Source: JBHHUI01 sp965248775 (GTDB lineage Bacteria > Chloroflexota > Anaerolineae > Anaerolineales > JBHHUI01). From it: 64,000 bases of DNA. The translations under genes and the position numbers were made by a program. Below the pieces are notes generated by a model, which saw nothing but the letters and a program-made list of their open reading frames with translations, did not search any database and was not told the origin of the DNA. Every line of letters begins with the position of its first letter. Position 1 is the first letter of the stretch. This document shows positions 1 through 9,636 of the stretch, piece by piece. Where the stretch lies: positions 1,860,001-1,924,000 of the forward strand of contig OZ252150.1 of NCBI GenBank assembly GCA_965248775.1. The letters are read 5' to 3'.

Positions 1-401
1 CCATAGGTTACGAGGCAAGTCTGAGCAGACAAGCGTTCGAAAGCCTTCCGGACACGCGCACCCTTTTCAGTATCGAGCCCGGCATCAAACAGACGTACAT
101 TCCAATTTCGTTCGTCTGTCCAATCTAAGAATGTCTTTTCCTCCGGATTTCCAATCTTGAAACTGACATCATGAGTCAAGGATTCGTATTCGAGGAAATA
201 ACGTCGGAACATTTCCCCTTTGTAACCGAGAGGGAATATAAAATTCTGATGACCACAATGGGCATAGAGCTTCATCACATGCCACAGAATGGGCCGACCA
301 CCAATCTCCACCAGATGTTTCGGCAACTCGCCAGCATCTGCCCCCATGCGGCTTCCAAATCCGCCAACAAGCAGGACGACCGGCAGCTCTTCGTGTTTCA
401 A
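1..401 (-). CDS. Glucose-1-phosphate cytidylyltransferase-like nucleotidyltransferase, C-terminus off the left edge
   Basis: Reading leftward, the product opens with a nucleotide-binding signature (LLVGGFGSRM), then LPKHLVEIGGRPILWHVMK and a GYKGE segment. This order is typical of RfbF-type glucose-1-phosphate cytidylyltransferases, which activate hexose phosphates for deoxysugar or surface-polysaccharide synthesis. It lies in the same frame as mtnA and begins after the mtnA TGA, so the start must be downstream of that stop. TTG at 401-399 gives MKHEELPVV and is my choice; a second TTG at 416-414 is possible. No ATG is available and no strong ribosome site is visible. About 134 codons are present before the window ends. 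The nucleotidyltransferase fold is clear; the exact nucleotide and sugar specificity is inferred. Confidence 0.72.
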   Translation of the reverse strand, partial: MKHEELPVVLLVGGFGSRMGADAGELPKHLVEIGGRPILWHVMKLYAHCGHQNFIFPLGYKGEMFRRYFLEYESLTHDVSFKIGNPEEKTFLDWTDERNWNVRLFDAGLDTEKGARVRKAFERLSAQTCLVTY

Positions 402-437
402 TTCGTGGGATGCCAAAAACGGGATCGTTTCAACGCG

Positions 438-1493
438 TCAGGCTGAGGGTAATTCCGCTCGAACAGCTTGCACAAGATTGCGCTTGAACGGCGGATAGAC
501 CACGCCTTGTTCCGTGACGATGGCTGTAACGTATTTGTGAGGCGTGACGTCGAAGGCAGGGTTTCTCGCCGTGATTCCTGCGGGCATAGCTGCGGCGCCC
601 TTGAATGTGAGTTCCAGCACTTCACTCGAGTCTCGTTCCTCGATTGGAATTTCATCTCCGGTGGAGAGAGCGAGATCAATCGTTGACGTTGGGACCACTG
701 CGTAGAAGGGAATACCATTTTCGCGGGCGACAACGCCTAATTTGTAAGTACCGATCTTATTTGCCACGTCTCCATTGGCCGCTGTGCGGTCGGACCCGAC
801 GAGGACTGCCTGTACCTGCCCTGTGCGCATAAAATGGCCCGCTGCGTTATCGGCGATGAGATCAAAAGGAACGCCCAGGCGTTGTAGCTCCCAAGTGGTG
901 AGCCGCGCGCCCTGTAAGCGCGGTCGGGTTTCGTCTACGAGCACATGGATATTCTTTCCCTGCTCGTGGGCAGCGCGGATTACGCCCAATGCTGTGCCGT
1001 AGTCCACTGTCGCCAGCGCGCCGGTATTGCAATGGTGCAGAACAGTATCGCCATCTTCAAGTAGCGCGGCGCCATTTGCTCCCATGCGACGATTGATATC
1101 AACATCTTCGTCTGCGATGCGCTGTGCATGTGCCAGCAGCGCCTCGCGCACATCGTCCAATGCTTCCAGCTCTTCGTCCGCAGCTACACGCATTAAACGT
1201 TCCAATGCCCAGGCCAGGTTGACCGCCGTAGGCCGTGCCTGGCGCAAAAACTCTGCTGCTTCTTCAATATCGCGGATCAGTCTCAGCCGATCGGTTGCTT
1301 TGCTCTGATAGGCAGCCAGCGCAAGTGCGAACGCCGCCGCAGCACCGATGGCCGGCGCGCCACGAATCGCCATATCTGTGATGGCCGCAGCAACGTCAAG
1401 GTAATCGTGAAATTCGATGTGCTCGAAAGTGGCTGGAAGCAAGCGCTGGTCGATCATTCGTACAGCGCCATCGTGCCATTCTACTGTGCGCAT
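438..1493 (-). CDS. mtnA: S-methyl-5-thioribose-1-phosphate isomerase
   Basis: 351 residues, the usual family length. It catalyses the aldose-ketose isomerisation of methylthioribose-1-phosphate to methylthioribulose-1-phosphate in methionine salvage. Visible signatures are RGAPAIGAAAAF (about 44-55), HHCNTGAL with the catalytic cysteine at C155, the block DETRPRLQGARLT, and GSDRTAANGDVANKIGT with the catalytic aspartate at D235. ATG at 1493 is preceded by GGGAGAGG at good spacing. The nucleotidyltransferase-like gene follows immediately, so the two are probably cotranscribed. No other methionine-salvage gene is in view. The sequence could also be called an eIF2B-alpha-like protein, but the Cys/Asp pair and SDR motif favour MtnA. 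Confidence 0.95.
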   Translation of the reverse strand: MRTVEWHDGAVRMIDQRLLPATFEHIEFHDYLDVAAAITDMAIRGAPAIGAAAAFALALAAYQSKATDRLRLIRDIEEAAEFLRQARPTAVNLAWALERLMRVAADEELEALDDVREALLAHAQRIADEDVDINRRMGANGAALLEDGDTVLHHCNTGALATVDYGTALGVIRAAHEQGKNIHVLVDETRPRLQGARLTTWELQRLGVPFDLIADNAAGHFMRTGQVQAVLVGSDRTAANGDVANKIGTYKLGVVARENGIPFYAVVPTSTIDLALSTGDEIPIEERDSSEVLELTFKGAAAMPAGITARNPAFDVTPHKYVTAIVTEQGVVYPPFKRNLVQAVRAELPSA

Positions 1494-1528
1494 GGCCTCT
1501 CCCTATGGTTAGAATGCATAGCATAAAA

Positions 1529-1553
1529 AACGCTCTCTTATGTTGAGAGCGTT
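1529..1553 (-). terminator. Rho-independent terminator-like hairpin reading leftward
   Basis: A perfect 9-bp stem (AACGCTCTC / GAGAGCGTT) with a 7-nt loop is followed, on the minus strand, by six T residues. It sits between the divergent starts of mtnA and the lytic transglycosylase. It could stop leftward readthrough, or act as an attenuator in an mtnA leader if the mtnA promoter lies further right. Confidence 0.6.
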
Positions 1554-1624
1554 CGGCCAAGTCCGCCGCGATGATACCAGTGCGCTATATGATTGTCAAT
1601 TCGCCCTGTGGTATCATGCCGCGC

Positions 1625-4063
1625 ATGTTCCCCTGCGGTGGGCGTGTTCGAGGCTTGGCAGCCATTGTCGTGTTCGCATCCATCGTATTCATCTCCGCCT
1701 GCACACGCCCCAACAATGGCGGCTTGACTCTCTTTCAGCCTAGCACCACACCCACGGCAACACAAACAGAAACGCAAACCTCGACGCCAACACCTAACCC
1801 CACGCTAACTCCCACTGCAACTCCTCGCCCGGAGGTGCGCATAGAAAGCGCCGACCAAGCCCTCTTCAATGGGGATTGGGCACGCGCTGAGGTTGAATAT
1901 GCGCAAGCCTTGGTCGAAGCAGAAATTCCAGAGCAGGCAGCTGCGGCGCAACTAGGCTTGGGCACCACCAAACTGCGTAGCGGAGATATCGAAGGGTCTA
2001 TCGGCGACTTCAATCTATTCCTGCAAGCCTATCCGAGCGATGTGAACATCCCAGACGCACACTTTCTACTAGCAGATGCATATCTTGTAGAAGGCATCTG
2101 GGGATTGGCAATTGAGAATTATCAGCGCTATCTCGCTCTGCAACCGGGCCTGATCGACTCCTATGTATATGAACGCATGGGTATTGCCCACCGCGAGAAT
2201 CAGGCGCCTGCCGATGCCGCGCGCGCCTTCGAACTTGCTATCGTGGCTGAGCGGGCCGGGAACCTGAATTTTTTATTGCTCGATAAAGCAGCCGCTCTTC
2301 TGCAAGCCGGAGATCCGTTAGGCGCTTTGGCACTTTATGATCTCGTGGACATCAACACTCAACATGCCTCCACACGCGCCGAGATGGATTTACGGCGCGG
2401 GCGGGTCTATCTTGAACTCGGCGACATAGAAAACGCCTATGCACAATTTCTACACAGCGTTGAAACCTACCCTGAGTCTTACAACTCCTACTCAGCCCTG
2501 CTCGCCTTACTCGACGCGGAATTTGAGATCGATGAACTCCAACAGGGAATCATCTTTTTCCATGCCGGCGAATATATTGCAGCGATGGAGTCCTTTGACC
2601 GGCATTTGATTGCCGAACCAGAGCACACTGGTGAACCGCATTATTTGAAAGCCCTCGCCTACCGCTCCCTTGGCAATTACGGCACAGCCCAAACTGAGTT
2701 CCGCGAGATTATTGATACCCATCCCGGAGATTCTCTCTGGGAAACCGCTTGGACCGAACTCGCTTTGACACAGTGGGCTTGGGGCAACGACCTAGCCAGC
2801 GCAATTCGGACCTACGAGTCATTTGCAGAATTTGCTCCGGAACATTCAGATACACCGAATATTCTTTTTCAGGCGGGCCGTCTATATGAGCGCACCTTCA
2901 ATCTCAGCCGGGCTGCGGAAACCTGGGCGAACGTCGCTGACGTGTTCCCCTTTTCAAGCGAAGCACCGGAGGCTGCATTCATGTCCGGGATCAGTTTTTA
3001 TCGGCAGTCGCTTTACTCGCTCGCGCTCGAAAGGTTTGAACAGGCCGCAGCGTTTGAACAGGTAGACGTCGAATTGCGCAGCGCCGCGCATCTCTGGATT
3101 GGGAAAACCGCCCATCTTTTGGAGCAGGATGAACAAGCTAGCCAGGCGTTCCAGGCGGCGATTGCTACGGACCCGGGGGGGTATTATGCTCTCCGGGCTG
3201 CGGACCTAGCAGCCGGATTTGATGAGCCGCGAATAGCCCCGACTTACTCAATTGACTTCGATGAAGTAGCCGAACGAGCGGAGGCAGAGCTATGGCTCGC
3301 CGCGCAACTTCAACTCGAAAGCACAGGCAGCCTCGGAGTCATGTCGCCGGCATTGGCCGCTGATGGTCGCTGGATTCGTGGCTCGAACCTATGGCAACTA
3401 GGGCTGGCAGAAGAGGCAAAGGCCGAATTAGACTCGCTCTGGCGGGATATGCGTGGAGATACGCTTTCTGAATATCAACTTGCGATTGCGCTGCGCGATC
3501 TGGGGTATTACTACGGCGCTATCTGGTCAGCGCGGAACACTTTGGATTCTCTCGGGTTGAGCGATCCGCTCTCAGCGCCAGTCTACTTCAGCCATTTACG
3601 TTATGGCCCATATTACGCCGACTTGATCATTCCTGGGGCGGAATTGTACAGTCTCGATCCGTTGCTGGTTTATGCCCTCGTTCGCCAGGAGAGTCTATTC
3701 CAGGGCGCGGTGATCTCCTTTAGCTTTGCTCAAGGGCTCATGCAGATCATTCCCGACACCGGTTCATGGATCGCGTCACAATTGGAATGGCCGAACTACG
3801 AGAACGATGATCTCTATCGACCATATATCAATGTGCCTTTCGGAACGTTTTATCTTGCCCAGCAACGCGATTACTTGGACGGTCACATCTTCGCAGCTCT
3901 TGCCGCTTACAACGCCGGGCCGGGCAACTCCGAAATATGGTATGCCGCTTCAGATGGAGATGATGATTTGTTTGTAGAGCTCATCCGTTTAGACGAACCA
4001 CAGCGCTATGTGCGGCGTGTCTATGAACATTATGCAGTATATCGAGACTTATACGGGGGATAG
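1625..4063 (+). CDS. Lipoprotein lytic murein transglycosylase with TPR domain
   Basis: 812 residues from the ATG at 1625 (a longer frame opens at 1571, but 1625 places a standard signal peptide at the N-terminus). The leader ends in a lipobox (ISAC), followed by a Thr/Pro-rich linker, so it is probably membrane anchored. The middle 500 or so residues are helical TPR-like repeats (for example around LAYRSLGNYGTAQTEFREII). The C-terminus is a Slt-type transglycosylase domain: ALVRQES, with the predicted catalytic glutamate near residue 689, then AQGLMQIIP and AALAAYNAGPGN. It would cleave peptidoglycan glycan strands to 1,6-anhydromuropeptides. The architecture parallels Slt70 with a longer superhelical region. 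It stands alone, convergent with the gene ending at 4110. Confidence 0.9.
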   Translation: MFPCGGRVRGLAAIVVFASIVFISACTRPNNGGLTLFQPSTTPTATQTETQTSTPTPNPTLTPTATPRPEVRIESADQALFNGDWARAEVEYAQALVEAEIPEQAAAAQLGLGTTKLRSGDIEGSIGDFNLFLQAYPSDVNIPDAHFLLADAYLVEGIWGLAIENYQRYLALQPGLIDSYVYERMGIAHRENQAPADAARAFELAIVAERAGNLNFLLLDKAAALLQAGDPLGALALYDLVDINTQHASTRAEMDLRRGRVYLELGDIENAYAQFLHSVETYPESYNSYSALLALLDAEFEIDELQQGIIFFHAGEYIAAMESFDRHLIAEPEHTGEPHYLKALAYRSLGNYGTAQTEFREIIDTHPGDSLWETAWTELALTQWAWGNDLASAIRTYESFAEFAPEHSDTPNILFQAGRLYERTFNLSRAAETWANVADVFPFSSEAPEAAFMSGISFYRQSLYSLALERFEQAAAFEQVDVELRSAAHLWIGKTAHLLEQDEQASQAFQAAIATDPGGYYALRAADLAAGFDEPRIAPTYSIDFDEVAERAEAELWLAAQLQLESTGSLGVMSPALAADGRWIRGSNLWQLGLAEEAKAELDSLWRDMRGDTLSEYQLAIALRDLGYYYGAIWSARNTLDSLGLSDPLSAPVYFSHLRYGPYYADLIIPGAELYSLDPLLVYALVRQESLFQGAVISFSFAQGLMQIIPDTGSWIASQLEWPNYENDDLYRPYINVPFGTFYLAQQRDYLDGHIFAALAAYNAGPGNSEIWYAASDGDDDLFVELIRLDEPQRYVRRVYEHYAVYRDLYGG

Positions 4064-4974
4064 CTGCTGGGAAGGCTGTTTGTGATGTGTCTTCTAGCCG
4101 GCAGCGACTCTATATTGCCTGCACTCGCATTATCTCTCCGGCACTCCAATCCCCTTCAACCGCCCCGCCCCAGGCCTGTAATCTGCGCGGAGCAGCTTCA
4201 ATAACAGGATACTCCAAGGGAGATGCGACACCATATTTTTGACGATAAGAACTTTTCAATTCTCCGGTGGGCTCGCCAAATGGCATAGCAATTGCTTCGA
4301 GGAGCGTGACAGAATCACTATCGGGGTGCGCAACAACTACGGCCGCATTGGTTTTAATATTATTGTGGATAGGTGTATCACTCGAGGAAAAAAGGAAAAG
4401 ACGACCGTTCAACCAAATTTGCTGGCTGGTTTGTAAGTTTACAAGACTTTCACCCACCGAACCGAGCCAACAGTAGGACTCATTAGCGAGACTGCGCACC
4501 AACGTGACAAGCGCAGCCTCCGCCGGCCTTAGGACCAATGGTGCTTTCGGGTCAGGCTCTTCCAGGTCTTCCCGATCGAACCAATCTCCTGATCGGATGC
4601 GCGGATATCCCACAATCAAGGCCTCCGGGGCACAATACATCCATGCATGCACAGTCTCAGAAATACATAGAGCCCGGACTTTGACACGTTGATAAAAGTC
4701 CGGATGGCCTTCAATGCGATCCATAGTTGCTACTGCCTCTGATGTCACAGTTAGAAGATCACCAATCACTGTTTCATCTGAATAGACCGCAGCCGGGTAG
4801 GCACCCATGTCGTATAAGGCAAGTCCATAGACCCTTGCCTGTTCGGATGAGACTATCTCAGATTCGATTTCGGGAAAGAAACGACTATCTAGTTTCCGGT
4901 GCAAAACGCACCACCTAATCAGAAATCGGCAAGGGCGAACTTCTTGCTGGGAGTGAACCTTGACAATTGCATAG

Positions 4975-6425
4975 TTACGTGGCCTTGGCCGCCAGCTTGG
5001 TACCGATGGTATTGAGATTGGCCGCCAGGATGGCCAGCCCGACCCAACGGTGGAAGCCTGCTTCGCCACGATTGCGGCAACGGTCGAGTCGATAGCGGCG
5101 TTTCAAGACACTTATCCGACCTTCGACGCCGGCGTGGTAACGCCGGCCACGGCGTTACCAGAGTTGCTTTTCATGGGCCCGACGTTGTTTGGATTTGTGC
5201 CCGGGCTTGGGCAAGATGACGCGCGCGACACCTAATGCGCGAGCATAAGCTTCGTTGCCGGGCGAGTAGAGTCCGCGATCGCCGCTGACCTGTTCCGGTG
5301 TGCAGCCAAACTGCTGCGTGTGCTGGTCGAGGGCAGGTTGCCACTGATTGACATCGTTCGGATTGCCAGCGAGGACGCGCCAGTTGCTTAGCAAGCCGCC
5401 GTCGACTTCATCGAGCCAGACCTTGCGCCCGAACTCGGTGGGCTTGCGGACCTTGTTCCTGCGGATGATGGCGGTATGCGGTTCAAAGAGACTTACGAGC
5501 TTCTCACTCGCCGGGACACTCTCGCCGGGACACTCTCGCCAGCGAAGACCCGCCGCTCACATTGACTGATGACCTGCTCGACACGCGGGGTGAAGGTCTC
5601 GAGGGTCGCGGTCAAGCGCTGCGCTGCGCGATCTTTCTGTGTCTGCAGCTGCTCCAGAACGATTTTCGCCTGCTGCACACTCTGGCGGGCGACCTGCAGC
5701 AGCTTGCGGTACGTGGTCGTCAGCTGCGCTTTAGCTGTCTCGGAGCGCCTGCGGGCCTGATTGGCCACCTGGCGAGCATACTTGCGGGCACTGCGGGAGC
5801 GGTTGCGGAACGTCTCTTGCGTCAGTTCGGTCGTGTCACCGAGCACCGTTTTCGCCCGTCTCAGCGTGCGCCCAAGCACACGCACACCATCAGCCAGCAG
5901 GCCGTTGTCAGTGGGGTAGCGGATGTTGGTCTCGACAACCGTTCCATCTGTGCGCAGCTTGCGGCCACGGGTGATCTTTAGCCTGCTGGCCAGCTGCAAC
6001 ACGTGGGCGTTCAGGGAGATAAGTGTTTCAGGTTGGAGCAGGTTCGCCCAGCGCAGGAGCGTCTTCTCGTCCGGCACGCGCTCGAAGTACACGCGGCAGA
6101 AGTGGCGCAGTACCAGACTGTCCCTGACATGTTTCTCTGTTTCCGCGTAGCTCCAGCCGTACAAATGCTTTACGACTAACACCCTGAGCACGACTTCCAC
6201 CGGCGTGGAGTTGCGGCCCGTCTGTAGTGTTTTCGGATAGCGTCGCGCAAAGTCACCGCGCACTCGCTGGTAGAGCTCGTCGTCATCCAGCAATACGTCG
6301 ATATGCGCCAACACCGGGTCCAGCTCACTCGTCAATGCCAGAATGTCCAGGAAGAACTTGTCGATTTCGTGGCGGTCACGTAACATTGCAGCGGCCCTTT
6401 CTGTGGAAAATGCGGGTTTGATCAT
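4975..6425 (-). pseudogene. Transposase of the 4891-6466 element, broken by a 14-bp duplication and a stop
   Basis: Starts at ATG 6425, behind GAGAAG. The N-terminal part contains RRYPKTLQTGRNSTPVEVVLR, HLYGWSYAETEKHV and the DDE-type block RTDGTVVETNIRYPTDNGLL. A tandem duplication of 14 bp at 5508-5535 shifts the frame; removing one copy gives AGESVPASEKLVSLFEPHTA and a continuous reading into GGLLSNWRVLAGNP. Further on, an in-frame TAA follows HEKQLW, where relatives have an aromatic residue, before RRGRRYHAGVEGRISVLKRR and the end. Without the duplication the frame is 479 codons. The element therefore cannot make its own intact transposase. Confidence 0.85.
5508..5535. repeat. 14-bp tandem duplication (two perfect copies) inside a transposase
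   Basis: The unit TCGCCGGGACACTC occurs at 5508-5521 and again at 5522-5535, followed by a further TCGCC. Removing one copy restores the transposase frame, so this is a slippage-type or end-joining-type duplication that occurred after the element formed. Confidence 0.9.
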
Positions 6426-6556
6426 TCGCATCTTCTCACAGTAGGGCCACTTTCGCACCGGAAACTATCTAAAGGCGCAGTATTGTTGCGTGGCGGGCGC
6501 AAGGTGCCGTAGACGAATATTTTCTCGGTTCTCGACAACATGTGGCGAACTCGCGA

Positions 6557-8251
6557 TCAGCTTGTTGTCTCGGAAGCATTTGCGATTATACGACGCGTCA
6601 CAATGTACCAATCGGACACACTCAAAAAACGATCGCTCGGATCGAGCAGTGGGCCTAACTGCACTCCCCGCACGCGTTCGTTGACAGCATATGTATAGAT
6701 CGGAGTATAGAGAAGTAGCGCTGGAGCTTCATCGGCGAAGCGTGTCTGGAACGCTCGATAAAAGCGTGCGCGGTCTGCAAGCGAATTGATGGTGCGGGCT
6801 TGTTCCAATACTTCACTCAGATCGCGATTGTTGTATCCAGCATAGTTCTGACCGCCTTCAATCTCGGTTTGATGCCAGAACGGATATGGATCGGGATCAG
6901 GAGAGTCTGCAAAACTCACCGAAACAAGTACGGCTTCATACAGACGTGGTTCCAGGTAGTCTCTCGTGATATTCCCTGCCGGAGCAATCTGCAATGTTAC
7001 GCTGGCGCCCAGCGCCGTCCAATTCTCTACAGCCAACTGTCCAATTGCTTGCGAGATCGGATCATCCGGGATGAGAAGTGCAAAATCCAGCGCCTGACCG
7101 GCCTTTTGGCGTACATACTCATCTGTACCTGGGATGGCAGTTTCAGGAAGCAGCCAGCCGGCATCGTCTAGCCTTGCATTGGCGGCCTCCGGATCGAATT
7201 GGACCGTCACTAGTTTATTGTTATATGCCCAGGTATCTGGCAAGATCGGCCCATTCGCGAGCACTGCCTGCCCCCGCAGGATGCTGTCTACCATTTTTTG
7301 TCGATTTAACCCCAGCAACAATGCCTGGCGGACTCTCTTTTCTTGGAAGAAAGGCAATGCCTCGTTCTGTTGATTCACAAAAATGAGCGTATATTCAGGC
7401 AAGCGACCGGAATAAATGTTGGTGGTCTCATTGGAGAGCATTCCAGACAGATATGCAGGTTGCACGCCGCCCAAACCGGACACATCGCCGACCTCGAATG
7501 CACCAAGGGCAGTCTCCTCGTCTGGGTAGAAAACAAAGCGTAGCTCACCGACCAACGGCGCCTTGCCGTAGTAATTCTCATTTGCAACCAGATCGACAGA
7601 GGTAACAACGTCATTAATCAGAGTTACATCCGCGAGTTTAAATGGGCCGGATCCGACGGGCGATAAGTTCGCTGGATGCTCGGCTAGCGTAGCTGCGGTT
7701 GCGCTTTGAAATATGTGTGCAGGCAATACCGGAAATGCAGTGAAATCTAGGAACGGAGAGAACGGCTCGGGCAGGGAAAGCTTCAGAGTGGTCTCGCTTA
7801 ACTTCTGAACATCAACTGTGCGCCAGAGGGCGCCCACCTCCAGTGGATCCGGAAGGGCCTCATCCTGCATAAGTTGTATGGTGAAGATAACATCGTCCAG
7901 TGTTAGCGGCGCCCCATCATCCCAGTGCAATCCGGAGCGCATGACGAAAGTGTAGGACATGCCATCCGAGGTGACTGCCCAACGCTCGGCGAGATCAGCC
8001 TGAGGAATGCCACTGGCATCGAAACGGATCAAACCACTGAACAACAAACTTGCCAGATCGCGCTCGCTCTGTATGCCAGTAGTGAGAAGTGGATTAAGAC
8101 TCCGGGGAGAGCCGACGATGGCCTCTGTATGAGTGCCGCCCGGTGCCGGTACAAGGACTGTCACCAAACCCACAGCCTGGAAATACAAAAGCCCGCCGAC
8201 CAGCGCAAGGCCGACCAGCGTAATTATGACTTGGGTACGGATATAACGCAT
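6557..8251 (-). CDS. ABC transporter substrate-binding protein, family 5 (peptide/oligopeptide type)
   Basis: About 564 residues from ATG 8251; a GTG at 8293 would add 14 residues. An N-terminal hydrophobic segment (VIITLVGLALVGGLLYF) acts as signal or anchor and has no lipobox. The mature part carries the family-5 pattern: SPRSLNPLLTTGIQSERDL, LAERWAVTSDGMSYTFVMR, LHWDDGAPLTLDDVIFT, and later VRQALLLGLNRQKMV. It would capture peptides or similar solutes outside the membrane for an ABC importer. No permease or ATPase gene is adjacent, so the partner is elsewhere. Just before the start a GC-rich imperfect hairpin spans about 8263-8292 and overlaps the alternative GTG; this could influence translation. 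The substrate cannot be read from the sequence. Confidence 0.85.
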   Translation of the reverse strand: MRYIRTQVIITLVGLALVGGLLYFQAVGLVTVLVPAPGGTHTEAIVGSPRSLNPLLTTGIQSERDLASLLFSGLIRFDASGIPQADLAERWAVTSDGMSYTFVMRSGLHWDDGAPLTLDDVIFTIQLMQDEALPDPLEVGALWRTVDVQKLSETTLKLSLPEPFSPFLDFTAFPVLPAHIFQSATAATLAEHPANLSPVGSGPFKLADVTLINDVVTSVDLVANENYYGKAPLVGELRFVFYPDEETALGAFEVGDVSGLGGVQPAYLSGMLSNETTNIYSGRLPEYTLIFVNQQNEALPFFQEKRVRQALLLGLNRQKMVDSILRGQAVLANGPILPDTWAYNNKLVTVQFDPEAANARLDDAGWLLPETAIPGTDEYVRQKAGQALDFALLIPDDPISQAIGQLAVENWTALGASVTLQIAPAGNITRDYLEPRLYEAVLVSVSFADSPDPDPYPFWHQTEIEGGQNYAGYNNRDLSEVLEQARTINSLADRARFYRAFQTRFADEAPALLLYTPIYTYAVNERVRGVQLGPLLDPSDRFLSVSDWYIVTRRIIANASETTS

Positions 8252-8373
8252 GCGAAAGCAATCGGGGTGCACCTCCCTGATTTGGGAGCACACCCCTTAA
8301 ATTAACGAATATCTACCAGAAATTAAAATGGAATCCAGATATGCCCGAGTGAATTCCCTTTTGAGAGGAGCCT

Positions 8374-8598
8374 TTAGCCAGTAAGGATCACGTTCAGGAT
8401 CGCGGTGATGAAAAATGCAATGGAAAGACCAATCGTGATCTGGAATAGAAGTTTCTCGACACCACGGCGGGTGCGAAATGTGCCACCTGCATCCCCCCCC
8501 GTGATACCCCCCAAACCGGCACCCTTGCTTTGCAGCACAATTGCCACAATGAGTGTAAGGGAAAGAATAATCTGTACAATGTTGATGTAAATCGCCAC
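8374..8598 (-). CDS. secG: Preprotein translocase subunit SecG
   Basis: 74 residues with two membrane segments (about 6-23 and 52-72) separated by a glycine-rich cytoplasmic loop (SKGAGLGGITGGDAGGTFRTRRG), the standard SecG pattern. It is the accessory subunit of the SecYEG channel. It lies alone between the substrate-binding protein and the lipid kinase genes on the same strand. Confidence 0.9.
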   Translation of the reverse strand: MAIYINIVQIILSLTLIVAIVLQSKGAGLGGITGGDAGGTFRTRRGVEKLLFQITIGLSIAFFITAILNVILTG

Positions 8599-8679
8599 TA
8601 GAATCGACCTCCTGGCGCGAATCGCAGGATTATAACATAGCGATACCCTGCAGTTATGGCTCTAATTCCCAGAAAATCA

Positions 8680-9636
8680 TTAAGAAATTTTGTTTGAGAA
8701 GATCGGAACTATCTCTGCCCTGGGCACAAATACATTAAGAGTCTCCCGCTCAATATCAATTTGAGCTCGCTCAACCTTCCCCATTACTTCACCATCGAGC
8801 TGCAAATTTACCGGCCGGGCAGAGATAACTTCGAATCGTGCGCCCACGAAATGATGGTCTTCCGGGACACGAACATTGTAGTAGGGGACGAGCGCCCGTA
8901 GATATTTGTAAGCATCCAAAAAAGAATGGCCTTCGAACGCCCGCAGGCTCATCTTTCCATCGTCAATGCGCGCAGCATCGTCCAGTCGAAAAAAAGACCC
9001 GCCGTACATACGGATGTTTGTAACTACCGCTACAAGCATCTCACGTTCGACAATCGTGTTTTCTACTTTGACGCACATTTGCACGCCTCGCCAGCTGAGA
9101 GCGATCCAGGAAGCGGCAAGCAAGTAATAGGAGCGCCCAAAGCGTTTCATAAATCGCCCGCGTGGTTCCACGCGATTGATAATATGAGCATCTAACCCCA
9201 GGCCAGCCCAGAGCAAAAAGCGGCGCCCATTGCACACTCCCATATCCACCTGCCGGACTTCACCCTGAGCCTGCCGTAATGCTGCGCTGCGCAGGGCATT
9301 GCTCCAGGGATGCAAAGGAGGTGATAACCCGAGTTCAGAGGCCCACACATTGGCAGTTCCTACTGGCAATACACCCAGAACAACATCGGTTCCGGCCAGC
9401 TCATTTGCAGCCGAACTCAGACTTCCATCTCCTCCGGCCACAAAGACGGCTTTTGCGCCTCCATCCCGAGCCTGACGCGCAAGGCGGCTCACGTCGCCTG
9501 GCTGCGTTGTGAGCCAGACATCCACAATCCAATCGATCTCACGTAGCGCCTCCGCAACAGATTGAAGCATGCTGGTGATGTCAAATCGCCCAGCGCGCGG
9601 ATTAAGGATAATGACGATTCTCATGTTGTTATGCAT
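8680..9636 (-). CDS. Diacylglycerol/sphingosine kinase-family lipid kinase
   Basis: 318 residues from ATG 9636 (ATG 9624 is an alternative and begins directly at MRIVIILNPRAG). The N-terminal NPRAG and the loop VFVAGGDGSLSSAANELAG form the nucleotide-binding region of the DAGK catalytic domain, followed by LGVLPVGTANVWASELGL. The C-terminal beta-rich half includes LQLDGEVMGK. Members phosphorylate diacylglycerol or related lipids with ATP at the inner membrane face; the actual lipid is not readable here. It is transcribed toward secG with an 80-bp gap. Confidence 0.87.
   Translation of the reverse strand: MHNNMRIVIILNPRAGRFDITSMLQSVAEALREIDWIVDVWLTTQPGDVSRLARQARDGGAKAVFVAGGDGSLSSAANELAGTDVVLGVLPVGTANVWASELGLSPPLHPWSNALRSAALRQAQGEVRQVDMGVCNGRRFLLWAGLGLDAHIINRVEPRGRFMKRFGRSYYLLAASWIALSWRGVQMCVKVENTIVEREMLVAVVTNIRMYGGSFFRLDDAARIDDGKMSLRAFEGHSFLDAYKYLRALVPYYNVRVPEDHHFVGARFEVISARPVNLQLDGEVMGKVERAQIDIERETLNVFVPRAEIVPIFSNKIS

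Larger units (their letters stand above)
4891..6466 (-). mobile_element. Insertion sequence, ISNCY/IS1182-like, 1576 bp, target duplication ATCT
   Basis: Both ends carry the inverted repeat AGTTTCCGGTGC, which continues similarly inward. The element is flanked by ATCT at 4887-4890 and 6467-6470. Deleting the element and one ATCT re-joins the interrupted host gene in frame, which fixes the boundaries. It encodes one transposase on the minus strand, now broken (see 4975-6425). Family assignment comes from the transposase motif TDGTVVETNIRYPTDNGLL. Confidence 0.92.
4110..6541 (-). pseudogene. Gamma-glutamylcyclotransferase-like/flavin-oxidase-like fusion gene, split by an insertion sequence
   Basis: The gene begins at ATG 6541 (MLSRTEKIFVYGTLRPPRNN), 15 nt after the upstream substrate-binding-protein gene, and is cut by the element at 4891-6466. 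Removing the element and one ATCT target copy gives one open frame of 283 codons across the joint (NNTAPLDSRFFPE). The N-terminal half has the YGTL loop of GGCT/AIG2-like cyclotransferases, followed by YGLALYDMGAYPA and a conserved GHPDFYQR stretch. The C-terminal half (from about ALVTLVRSLANES) resembles split-barrel FMN-binding pyridoxamine-phosphate-oxidase-like proteins, with a terminal SYRQKYG. The present-day gene lacks the YGTL region on the distal fragment, so the cyclotransferase is inactivated. Domain naming rests on motifs and is less certain for the second half. Confidence 0.8.

Noticed and set aside
4063..4110. Terminator between the converging transglycosylase and GGCT genes
   Set aside because: A GCTGC/GCAGC stem exists but the loop is long and there is no T-run on either strand.
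5562..5981. 139-residue plus-strand frame inside the first insertion sequence
   Set aside because: Antisense to the transposase, with no independent signals.
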